Of a stretch of DNA of 64,000 nucleotides, positions 10,478 to 20,293 are shown in pieces. A program made the position numbers and the translations under genes. Every line of letters begins with the position of its first letter. Position 1 is the stretch's first letter. The notes under the pieces are model-generated. The model was not told the origin of the DNA and ran no database searches. It saw nothing but the letters and a program-made list of their open reading frames with translations. The DNA lies in the NCBI RefSeq assembly GCF_907164915.1, contig NC_061868.1, positions 20,703,819-20,767,818 of the forward strand. Reading direction: 5' to 3'. This DNA is from Impatiens glandulifera. Lineage: Eukaryota > Streptophyta > Magnoliopsida > Ericales > Balsaminaceae.

Positions 10478-12238
10478 TGTTGGGTCAAATTATTTTGACA
10501 AGTGTTGAAATAGTTTGACTATTGAGATTTTGATGATGAAATGATTTATACGTTTTGATGTAGGTGTATGGAAATCAGATTTCATGAGACTTGGTTCTAA
10601 TGAGGTTTATTAGACCGATTTGGTACTAGATGCATGAAATTAGACGTACAGTCTAACTCGTGGAGTTAGACGTGTGCAGTCTAATGAATTCGGAATTAGA
10701 CGTGCAGTCTAACTCGTGGAGTTAGACGTGCAGTCTAATGAATTCAGAATTAGACGTGCAGTCTAACTCTTGAAATTAGACGTGCAGTTTAATGAATTCA
10801 AAATTAGACGTGTAGTCTAATGAATTCGGAATTAAACGTGCAGTCTAACTCGTGGAGTTAGACATACAGTCTAATGAATTCGGAATTAGACGTGCAGTCT
10901 AACTTGTGGAGTTAGCCGTGCAGTCTAATGAATTCGGAATTAGACGTGCAGTCTAACTCGTGGAGTTAGACGTGCAGTCTAATAGAAAGAGAAAGTTAGA
11001 CGTATAGTCTAACTCCTTCAGACAAGTCTGAAATAGAACCGTAATTAGATGTGTAATTTAACTCGTGGAGTTAAGCGTGCAGTTTAATAGAAAGATAAAG
11101 TTAGATGTGTAGTCTAACTCCTTCAGACAAGTCTGAAGTAGAACCGGAATTAGACATGTAGTCTAACTCGTGGAGTTAGACGTGCAGTCTAATGGTTAGT
11201 GAAAGTTAGACATGCAGTCTAATTGGTAAAAGTTAGACGTGTAGTGTAACTCCTTCAGATTAGTCTGAAGTGATTGTAATTAGACGTAAGTCTAATCCCA
11301 TTAGACCAGGTGGTCTAATAGATTCTGCATTTAGACGGGGACGTTTGATTTCATTAGACGAGGTCGTCTAACTGAAATACGTCTAATGCTATGCTTAAGC
11401 AGTATGCTTGAAGCTAGCACCTGCCTACCCATGTGCTATAGCTGTACTCTACTCATGCTCCACTTTCTAGTGAAGATCAGTACGATAGCTAGACGCAACC
11501 AACAAACGAATGCCACGTAAGAGAATATCCCTCACATTACTTGTTTTGCATGTACATCTCTGATGGAATATTCGACGCACTACCAGTTGGAGTACGGCCA
11601 CGATTCCTATGCTCAGAACCTGGTGTGTATTATGGAGGCTTTCCAATGGAAGAGTGCCACGTATAATTCTGAAGATTCGACCGTTAGTCTCTGCCCAATA
11701 TTTATCAAATCTCAAGGACAACGGACAATCTCTCGATCATCTTGCTTACTGAAATTACTGTGTAATCAATCTTTTGAATATTAAATCCGCAAACTACTTT
11801 CCTGATTGTACTGTGTGTGAATCAGGAGAGAGATAGAATCAAAAACAACTTTAGCTGAGTGATATTCTTCATTTTGTAAATTGAACATAGTATGTTCTGT
11901 TCAATAGTGAGCTAAGTGTGTGCAAACTCTATTTTGATTCAAATCATATTATAGTGAATCCTTCTGGTGGTTGGAATAAGGGGTGACGTATGAGAGTGTG
12001 CTCTGAACATCCATAAACAAACTGCTGTGTCTTTTCATTTTTGTCATCTTCACATTCTTCATCTTGAGCTTCAAACCTAAGTAAACAATTCCGCCTTGAT
12101 TCTGTTTCAAGTGTTTACAAGGGTTTGCGTATAATAGAAAGCGAATTAAATCCCTAACAAGATTTCTTTCAAATCGTTTTTCATAAGCCTTCATCAATAG
12201 CCAGACTCCCGTCTCTATTGATTAAGCCGATCCTATAA
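10478..12238 (+). mobile_element. solo LTR A (Ty1/copia-like)
   Basis: It starts TGTTGGGTCAAAT and ends GATCCTATAA, where the related LTR B ends GATTCTATCA, so the last CA has mutated. The 5 bp target repeat attct is exact (10473-10477 and 12239-12243), and removing the element restores the surrounding 152 bp tandem repeat. Length is 1761 bp. It contains a palindromic minisatellite (about 10627-11300) and the core ggggtgacgta...gaacatccataaa shared with the other LTR family. There is no internal region, so it is a solo LTR left by recombination. Confidence 0.9.
10627..11300 (+). repeat. palindromic minisatellite inside solo LTR A
   Basis: Units of about 50 bp are built from ttagacgtgcagtctaa and gttagacgtgcagtctaa, short inverted repeats (TTAGAC...GTCTAA) separated by ctcgtggag or tgaattcgga. 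Later units include ccttcagacaagtctgaa, another palindrome. Not coding. Confidence 0.85.
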
Positions 12239-12950
12239 ATTCTCCTATTTGAGAGTGTAGTAAACTTTGCACTAAACTGTGTTCAACGACGAATTGTTTT
12301 AATCCTTACAATAATGATAATACGCCCTATTGCGAAACTAGTGCAGAACGAATGACATTTATAGTAAATATTTTTCAACTCTCTATTATATTTCCCCTGT
12401 TTAAAAGTGCAATAAATTTTCCAGTAAACCGTGTTCAACGCCTAATTGCTTTAATCCTTGCAATATGGATAATACTTCTTATTACGAAAACTAGTGTAGA
12501 ATGAATGACATTTATAGTAAATATTTTTCAACTCTCTGTTATATTTCAACTGATTGATAGTGTAGTAAACTTTACACTAAACCCTGTTCAACTCCGAATT
12601 GCTTTAATCTTTGCATTAATATTAAAACGCAATATTGCGAAAACTAGTGTTAAATGAATGACATTTTTAGTATATATTTTTCAACTCACTGTTATAATTC
12701 CCCTATTTGACAATGCAGTAAACTTTGCACAAAACTGTGTTCAACGCCGAATTGGTTTGATCTTTGTAACATTGATAATACGTATTATTGCGAAATCTAG
12801 TGTAGAATGAATGACATTTTTAGTAAATATATTTGAACTCACTATTATAATTCCACTGTTTGACAGTGCATTAAACTTTGCACTAAATCGTGTTCAATGC
12901 CGAATTGCTTTAATGTTTGCAGTATTGATATAATATAATATTGCAAAACC
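12239..12950 (+). repeat. CACTA internal tandem repeat, right part (about 152 bp unit)
   Basis: Roughly five diverged units. Recurrent landmarks (agtaaactttgcactaaac-like) lie near 12258, 12408, 12562, 12716 and 12868, giving a period near 152 bp. This continues the array at 10060-10477 that was split by solo LTR A. Confidence 0.85.
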
Positions 12951-13020
12951 TATTACGAATATCTATTTCACGTTAAAACTAATTACACTAGTAATATTTT
13001 TAACATTAACAAAGTATTTA

Positions 13021-13481
13021 ATATTTCTAACTATCACCAACTACTAATGTACTTGAGTACTTACTTCCTTGACTTCATCTTCTATAAATACATACTTCAA
13101 TATCTCTATCTCTCTATCTTCTTCATTTGATCAAGACCATCAAGTTCTTCAATAAATAATTTGATTTAACATTAAGGTAAATATATGTCTCTATCTTCTA
13201 TCTTCATAATTTATATATATAAGTAGATAATATTTTCATTTTAATGTATGTCTTCACATTTTCAGAGAATCTTCTCCATTTGATGAACAAAGATAATGAT
13301 CATGAATACATTTTATATATTTAACATATTATTCTTATCTTGTCTCTAATTTTATATATCACATATTATTCTTAAACATTATTTTATATACAACATCATT
13401 TATATATTTAGATAAATACATTTTAATCTTATAATTTATTATGTATATATATATATATATATAAATATTGCAGATTAAAAA
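13021..13481 (+). promoter_or_regulatory. promoter and 5' leader with intron for the CACTA TNP2 gene
   Basis: A TATA-like tctataaatacata lies at about 13080. A C/T-rich leader (atctctatctctctatc) follows, then AT-rich intron-like DNA from about 13170 ending in ttgcag at 13468-13473, eight bases before the ATG at 13482. This is a typical plant promoter and 5'UTR intron layout, inferred from sequence only. Confidence 0.5.
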
Positions 13482-13982
13482 ATGAGGGAAAATCGGGTTT
13501 GGATGTACAATAATAAACCTGAATGCATTAAAATATTTTTTAAGAGGTTTAGAAGAGTTCATTTCATTTGCCACGACTCAACCTGCTTATATAGATGGTG
13601 AAAAAAATCAGATATCCTTGCAAAAAATGCCGTATTCAAAAGTTTATTCTGTCTGAATTATGCCATAATTATTTCCTAAGAAATGGGTTCATGAAAAACC
13701 ATTATACGTGGTCTGCTCATGGGGAACCAATTGAGAACTCAAAGGTATACAACTATCAACATAAACGACATGTGCTAGGTGACAATGAAAGATCAAATGC
13801 GTATGATTCAATGATATATGACATGACATCAAGTGACCAACCAAATATGGGGAATGAAGCCTCTACCAATTTAAACACACATATTTTATCTCAAAAGTTC
13901 TGGACTGCATTGAATGCGGCATATAAACCAATCTGGCCTAGTCATCAAAGTGAGAGTAAACTATCAGCTACGGTAAAACAAC
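13482..13982 (+). pseudogene. CACTA TNP2-like transposase, N-terminal part
   Basis: The ATG gives MRENRVWMYNNKPE, matching the start of the transposase-associated domain (PF13963: D+.WMY). The frame shifts to EEFISFATTQPAYIDGEK and again, in a run of A residues, to KIRYPCKKC, the conserved CPCKKC zinc-binding motif. GFMKNHYTWSAHGE follows, as in TNP2 proteins. The reading then passes LSATVKQL and stops being genuine at 13982, where solo LTR C is inserted. After removal of that LTR the frame continues NMKSENNCSERA at 16097. TNP2 is the catalytic transposase that binds CACTA ends. At least two frameshifts kill this copy. Confidence 0.85.
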
Positions 13983-14039
13983 TGTTAGAAAATAAACCGT
14001 TAAGTCATATCAAGTATATTAATTGTTTAAATATAACAA

Positions 14040-14150
14040 GAATGTGCTGTAGTGTAGTGGTAAACACCCATACCTGTCACACAGGTGACCAGGGATCAAA
14101 TCTCATCAACTGCAAATATTATTTAAATTTTTTCTATTTCAGGGAAGCTG
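14040..14150 (+). repeat. tRNA-Asp-derived SINE-like insert
   Basis: The stretch gtgctgtagtgtagtggtaa, then cctgtcacacaggtgacc and gggatcaaatctc, follows the layout of plant tRNA-Asp: A box, anticodon arm with GTC, B box. The B box is degraded (ggatcaaat for ggttcgaat) and the acceptor stem does not pair, so it is not a working tRNA gene. A T-rich tail follows (aaattttttctatttc). It lies inside solo LTR C and is absent from the related 7419-8736 LTR, so it is a later insert or part of a SINE. I found no convincing target repeat. Confidence 0.6.
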
Positions 14151-14257
14151 AGCAAAATCCGAAATTTACTTATAGGCAAGATCGGCTCGACAATGTATAC
14201 CGGCTCAGTCAACCGGATCGGTCAAGAAGCTCGGTCAACCGGTTCGGTCAAGAAGTT

Positions 14258-14712
14258 CAAAATCCGGACAGGTTCAACCTGTGTGCAGAAATCTGGACAG
14301 GTTCAACCTGTGTGCAGAAATCCGGATAGGTTCAACCTATGTGCAGAAATCCGGACAAGTTCAACCTATGTGCAGAAATCCGGACAGGTTCAACCTGTGT
14401 GTAGAAATCCGGACAGGTTCAACTTGTGTGCAGAAATACGGACAGGTTCAACCTGTGTGCAGAATTCCGGACAGGTTCAACCTGTGTATAGAAATCCAGA
14501 CAGGTTCAATCTGTGTATAGAAATCCGGACAGGTTTAACCTATGTGCAGAAATCCGGACAGGTTGAACCTATGTGCAGAAATCCGGATAGGTTCAACCTA
14601 TGTGCAAAAATCCGGACAGGTTCAACCTGTGTGCAGAAATCCGGACAGGTTCAACCTATGTGCAGAAATCTGGATAGGTTCAACCTATGTGCAGAAATCT
14701 GGACAGGTTCAA
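14258..14712 (+). repeat. 29 bp palindromic minisatellite in solo LTR C
   Basis: About 15 units of the form caggttcaacctgtgtgcag plus aaatccgga. Each holds CAGGTT-C-AACCTG, a 6+6 inverted repeat around one base. As 29 is not a multiple of three, the array is open in several frames at once; the resulting repetitive ORFs are artefacts. Confidence 0.92.
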
Positions 14713-14779
14713 GTTCAGAACCGGTTGAGTTGTAAACCGAAAGAACGGTCAAGAAATCTAACCGGTCAGAATATCAAAC

Positions 14780-14930
14780 TGGCCAGAAGAAGCAAATGAA
14801 CAAACCTGAAGTTATCAAGTTGAATATCAAACCGGCCAGAAGAAGCAAATGAACAAACCTGAAGTTATCAGGTTGAATATCAAACCGACCAGAAGAAGCA
14901 AATGAATAAACCTGAAGTTATCAGGAACGG
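14780..14930 (+). repeat. 53 bp direct repeat, about three copies
   Basis: The unit contains ggccagaagaagcaaatgaa followed by caaacctgaagttatca(g/a)g. The copies are close to identical and lie directly after the 29 bp array inside solo LTR C. Confidence 0.8.
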
Positions 14931-16096
14931 TCAAGAATCTGACCGGTCAAGAATCCAACCGGTCAAGTAATCAAACCGATTAGAAGAAGAAGCAAAGGAT
15001 GTATCCAAAACCGGAAGTTATCCGGTTAACCTGAAGCCATGAACAACCGGTAGACATCCTAAACCGAAATACAGTATCCAACCGGAAAACCGATGAGAAG
15101 ACTACTTAGAGAAAGAAGTCAAGAATATCAAACTAAGTACAACTTACAAATCGGTGCAAACAAATACTTTGGGTATCTGCAGAAGATAACATCAAAGGAT
15201 TAGACTGTGACATTGCCATTTCCATACAAGTTTGATGATACTCTGCAGGCTGCAGAAGATTGCCTGAAGAGATCTTTCCACTCTGGGATAAGTTAGAGGC
15301 GCAACCTTCCAGGTGTAGGCAACTGTCCAACCGACAGTTGCTATATTAAGTAAAAGACAAACCTAGCCGGTTTGATCGATGCCTTGGAAACCAGAACCGC
15401 ATTTAATGCAAGGATGAACATCTGCTCAACCAATCAGATTCAAGGAAATGAAATATGACCGTTGACACATTTCACCTACAAAAGAAGGAGCTGAAGAGGA
15501 ATAAATGCGGGTTACAAGTTCTGAATTTTCTACAGCCTAAGTAAAAAATTGTGTTCTATCTCTAGAAAGCTTAAGCGCTTATTTGAAGTGTATTTACAAT
15601 TTCGGTAAAATTGTACGGGTGTTATCGAGCAGGAAATAAGCCTCGATCGGATTGTGTTTGTATTCCTTAGTGAATATCCTTCTCGCGGTTTCGAGAGGAA
15701 GGGGTGACGTAGGAGTTTTATCTCCGAACATCCATAAAAACCTGTCTTGTTATTTACTTTCCGTCTGCTTTACTTTCTAACCGATCTGCACTAACCCACT
15801 AATACGGCTCCAACCGACTCAACATCATCTAAACCGAATTACTAAGCTGCAAAACCGATCCAGCAATCTCAAAACATGTCCTATTCAAATCCGGTTTTGC
15901 CTATCTCGTATGTGTGCTGCTTCAACCTGAAACAAACCACTTCCGCGCTTGAACTCTGTTCAAGGGTTTGTGACAGTTTGTGTAGTATTGAAACCTCGAT
16001 ATTAATCTTTAACCGGATTAATCACCACCCTTTGAGTGAAAGGCGCTAACCGGCCAACTCCGGTCCGTCAGCCTCGACCTAGATCCTAACAACAAC

Positions 16097-16512
16097 TTAA
16101 CATGAAATCCGAGAACAATTGTTCCGAGCGCGCTATAAATAAAATCTAGACTACATTAGGTCAATATTACTAGAAAATAATTGTATGCCGGATAGTTTTT
16201 ATAGCATGATGAAGTTGGTTGAAGATTTGTGTTTTCCCGTGATTAGAATCGATGTATGTAGAGATGGTTGCAAGCTTTATTGGGGGTAGATATTGATAAA
16301 CAATCATGCAGGTTTTGTAATATTTATAGATTCAAAGACATTTCTCGTAAGCCGAAGCCCCATAAACAACTATTTTATTTACCACTTGCTCCTAGGTTGC
16401 AAAGATTGTACGCATCAAATGTGACCACCGCTCACATGACATGGCATGGTGGTCATATTAACAAACATGGGATCATGTGTCATCCTTCCGATAGAGAGGC
16501 TTGGAAGAGGTT
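16097..16512 (+). pseudogene. CACTA TNP2-like transposase, central part
   Basis: This continues the gene broken at 13982. After one frameshift near 16147 it reads NNCMPDSFYSMMKLVEDLCF, CRDGCKLYWG, then CRFCNIYRFKD and YLPLAPRLQRLYAS with MTWHGGH and MCHPSDREAWKRFD. These match the conserved block upstream of the TNP2 catalytic core (C..C zinc site, P.R.+.LF.S., M.WH, HP.D..AWK.FD). The gene is cut at 16512 by solo LTR B. After that LTR the frame gives only HHYPI before running into non-coding DNA, so the DDE catalytic core is deleted. Confidence 0.88.
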
Positions 16513-18947
16513 TGATAGAATCAACTTTATCGATAGAGACGGGGGTCTGGCTAAGGATGAAGGCTTATGAAAAACGGTTAGATAGAAATCCTGTTAGGGA
16601 TTAATATCTCTTTCTATTCTACGCAAACTTGTGTAAACACTTGAAACAAATTCAAGGCAGAATTGTTTACTTGGGTTTGAAGCACAAGATGAAATATAAA
16701 AAGATGACAAAAATGAAGAACACAACAATTTGTTTATGGATGTTCGGAGAAACTCTCCTACGTCACCTCTTCTTCCAACCACCGGAAGGATTCACTATAA
16801 TATGATGAGAATCAAATACAATTTACACACACTTAGCTCACTATTGAACATAACACTTTATGTTCAATTACAAGATGAAGAATATCACTCAGCTAAAGGT
16901 GTTTTGATTCCAATTCTCTCTCTCGATTCACACATAGTACAATTAGAAAGAAGCTTCACAGAATAAGTTCAGTAAGCAAGATGATTGAGTAGTTTCTCTC
17001 TCTGCAAAATCAGAATGCTTGTTCGTTTGTATTCGCTTGTTCATTCAGCAGATTGTCCGTTGTCCTTAGGATTGATTAAATACCGAGCATGAGCTAACGG
17101 TCGAATCTTCAAGAATGATACGTGCCACTCTTCCATTGGAAAGCCTCCATTGTACACAGCAGGTTCTGAGCACAAGGATCGTGGCCATACAGAACTGGTA
17201 GTGCGCCGAATATTCCATCAGGGATGTTACCTGCAAAACGGGTAATGTGAGGAAAATTCTATTACGTGACATTCCTTGATTGGATGCGTATAGCTGCTGT
17301 ACTAATCTTCACAAGAAAGTGGAGCAAAAGTAGGGTACAACTATAGCACGTGGGTAGGAGAAATGCTAGATTCAAGCGTACTGTTTAACCTGAGCATTAG
17401 ACGTATTTCAGTTAGACGGATTGTGAAAATCAGTCTAATGAAATAGGTCAACTCCTTCTAATGAAAAACGTCTATTAGACCGCCTAGTCTAATAGAATTA
17501 GACTAGCGTCTAATTACAATAACCATTAGACTGGCACGTCTAACTCCACTGAGTTAGACTTGCACGTCTAATTCTGGTTCTACCTCAGACTAATCTAAAG
17601 GAGTTAGACGCACGTCTAACTTTCACTAATTAGACTACCCGTCGAATTATTCAATAACCATTAGACCGACGCGTCTAACTCCAATGAGTTAGACTGATAC
17701 GTCTAATTCCGGTTCTACCTCAGACTAATCTGAAGGAGTTAGATGCACGTCTAACTTTTACTAATTAGACTACCCGTCTAATTATTCAATAACCATTAGA
17801 CCGACACGTCTAACTCCAATGAGTTAGACTGACACGTCTAATTCCGGTTCTACCTCAGACTTGTCTGAAGGAGTTAGACGCACGTCTAACTTTCACTAAT
17901 TAGACCACACATCTAATTATTCAATAACCATTAGACCGACGCGTCTAACTCCAATGAGTTAGACTGACACGTCTAATTCCGGTTCTACCTCAGACTAATC
18001 TAAAGGAATTAGACGCACGTCTAACTTTTACTAATTAGACCACATGTCCAATTATTCAATAACCATTAGACCGACGCGTCTAACTCCAATGAGTTAGACT
18101 AACACGTCTAATTCCGGTTCTACCTCAGACTTGTCTGAAGGAGTTAGACGCACGTCTAACTTTCACATTAATTAGACCACACATATAATTCCGAAAATCA
18201 ATTATACTACCCGTCTAATTACAAGTATATTAGACTACACGTTTAACTCCTATGAGTTAGACTGTACGTCTAATTCTATTAGACTCACGTCTAATTCCGC
18301 GTATTCATTAGACTATCTGTCTAATTCTTTACATCTATTAGACTTACACGTCTAACTCCGATGAGTTAGACTGTACGTCTAATTCTATTAGACTTACGTC
18401 TAATTCCGAATACATTAGACTCACGTCTAATTCCGTGTATTCATTAGACTATCCGTCTAATTCTTTACATCTATTAGACTTACACGTCTAACTCCGATGA
18501 GTTAGACTGTACGTCTAATTTTATTAGACTTACGTCTAATTCCGAATACATTAGACTCACGTCTAATTCCGTGTATTCATTAGACTTGCGTATAATTCTT
18601 TACACATCCATTAGACTACACGTCTAACTCCGATGAGTTAGACTGTACGTCTAATTCTATTAGACTTACGTCTAATTCCATTAGACTCACGTCTAATTCC
18701 GTGTATTTATTAGACCGCCTGTCTAATTTACACGTCTATTAGACTGTATGTCTAACTCCGATGAGTTAGACTGTGCGTCTAATTCTATGCGAATGAAAAT
18801 CAAGATCGGTTTAATGACCCTCATTAGATCCAAGTCTAATAGCGCATTGTCTCAATACACCTGTATCAAGACTCATAAATTATTTCATCATCAAAATATT
18901 AGAGGGTAAATTATTTCAATACTTAGTCAAAATAATTTGACCCAACA
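16513..18947 (-). mobile_element. solo LTR B, inverted relative of solo LTR A
   Basis: On the minus strand it starts TGTTGGGTCAAATTATTTTG and ends GATTCTATCA. The 5 bp target repeat aggtt is exact (16508-16512 and 18948-18952), and removing the element rejoins the TNP2 frame at AWKRFD. It shares ends, core and repeat type with solo LTR A but is 2435 bp against 1761 bp because its palindromic array is longer. No internal retroelement sequence remains. Confidence 0.92.
17400..18790 (-). repeat. palindromic minisatellite inside solo LTR B
   Basis: Two sub-arrays: about 130 bp units at 17500-18180 (gttagacgcacgtctaac, then tagaccgacgcgtctaac and attccggttctacctcagac) and about 120 bp units at 18230-18790 (gactgtacgtctaattctat and acacgtctaactccgatgag). 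Every unit is a chain of TTAGAC...GTCTAA inverted repeats. It is twice as long as in solo LTR A. Confidence 0.88.
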
Positions 18948-20293
18948 AGGTTTGATCATCATTATCCAATATTAATATTGTACCTATTGTAGTTCAGCAA
19001 TAACTAAAGATTAATGCATTGATATTTGCTATCTAAATGTGCATTTGTTATCTTAGAGTTGAAAAATAATTACCAAATATGCCATTGCATCTACATTAAA
19101 AACGACATTGGTCTTCAATATATATTAATGATGTACCTATTGCAGTTCAGCGCTATATTCTAGTTTAATGCATAGGTGGTTGCATAACTCTTTAGTCCAA
19201 AATTAATTTGCGATATGTATTGTTTAATGTAAAAATTATTGCAGTTACCTTCAGTCGAAACTTTTTAATATATCGCGTAAATATTTTTTTTTGCGCCAAC
19301 ACTCCCTCCCAAACGCCTAACACTCCATCCATTCTATCATTTCTCCCATTTCATTCTCTCTCTCCAAACCTCTTTCTCCATTCTCGCCACCCAAACCCTA
19401 GATCCCCAAATCCTAGCCAAACCCCGCCGCCTCCCATCGCCGCCCACATTGTCGATTCTCTAATACCCCGCCGCCCCATCCTAGCCAAACCCCGTTGAAC
19501 CCTCAATCTTCTCAATACCCCGATTCTGAATACCCAATTCTTCAATATCCCGTCTCCTCCCATTGCCGCCTCCCATCACCGTCCATAGATTCGTTATTTA
19601 ATTCCGTTTATCCGATTCTCAACGAGTGTCTTCTCCTTCTTCATGGTAACTATTCTTATTCTTGTCTATTTGATTTCGTTTTCCCTAATGGTAACTGTAT
19701 TTTAATGACCGTTTTTCTTAACTTCATTTTCCTAAAATCAGTACAAAAATAATCAATATGGTTGGTTATTTTCCTAATTTAGTTTTCCCTAATTTGGTTT
19801 TCCCTAATATTTTCCCTAATGGTTGAATGTCTTGCTGTGTATTGAGAATGCATTACAAAATATTCATTTTAGTCTTTCCTTAAATAAGGTAACCTTTAGT
19901 CTTATTAATAGTAATGCTTATAGATCAAAAAAGTCTAAGTAGACTTCTAGATTGATCTGGTGAATATAACCAAATATGTATTAGAGTTATGACTTGTGTT
20001 TGTATTTTGATCCATATTTATTAATGTTATCTTCTTTGAAATCTACTGAAATCTCTTGCCTAGTATTTAATGTAATATGCTGAAGATTGATAATTTGTTT
20101 ATAAGAGATCTATTATGCTTATAGCTAATATGATGCTATAGCATTGATTTGTTTGTGTTGATAGATCAAGTCTAATATGATGCTTATAGATAATATTAAC
20201 TTTTAAAACTACAGTTTCTTCAACTTTGAGATTCAATGTTTGAGTTCTAATTGGTTTTTTATTTCATATTAAATGAACAGAGTATCTTACAAT
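18948..20293 (+). other. CACTA spacer, then GC-rich leader of the second gene
   Basis: 18948-19290 is CACTA internal DNA (gttcagcaataac, ttgcagttcagc words). From 19295 there is a C-rich leader with imperfect repeats such as ccccgccgc(ctcccatcg) and aaaccctag, resembling a plant gene 5'UTR. Intron-like AT-rich DNA from about 19640 ends in aacag at 20280, before the ATG at 20294. No protein is seen in this stretch. Confidence 0.45.

Larger units (their letters stand above)
13983..16091 (+). mobile_element. solo LTR C, relative of the 7419-8736 LTR
   Basis: It starts TGTTAGAAAATAAACCG and ends GATCCTAACA, with an exact 5 bp target repeat acaac at 13978-13982 and 16092-16096. Its 3' two thirds align with the copia LTR at 7419-8736 through shared blocks such as ctgcaggctgca, ccgacagtt, cggtttcgagaggaaggggt and aacatccataaa. 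At 2109 bp it is longer because it has gained a tRNA-Asp-derived insert, a 29 bp minisatellite and a 53 bp triplet repeat in its first half. It splits the TNP2 gene between adjacent codons for Gln and Leu. Confidence 0.92.

Noticed and set aside
12153..12159. CCCTAACA as the right end of solo LTR A (and its complement at 16592 for LTR B)
   Set aside because: It pairs well with TGTTGGG, but no target repeats fit. The copies stay homologous for about 80 bp more, and exact 5 bp repeats (attct, aggtt) appear only with ends at 12238 and 16513.
11949..12197. Minus-strand ORF of 82 codons (MMKAYEKRFERN)
   Set aside because: It is antisense to the conserved LTR A end; solo LTR B has stops at the matching place and no domain is seen.
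14193..14799. Overlapping repetitive ORFs (QPVCRNPDRFNLC type)
   Set aside because: They come from a 29 bp non-coding minisatellite that stays open in several frames.
17400..18790. CRISPR-like spaced palindromic repeats
   Set aside because: The DNA is plant nuclear; spacers are themselves repetitive, no cas genes occur, and the array lies inside an LTR.
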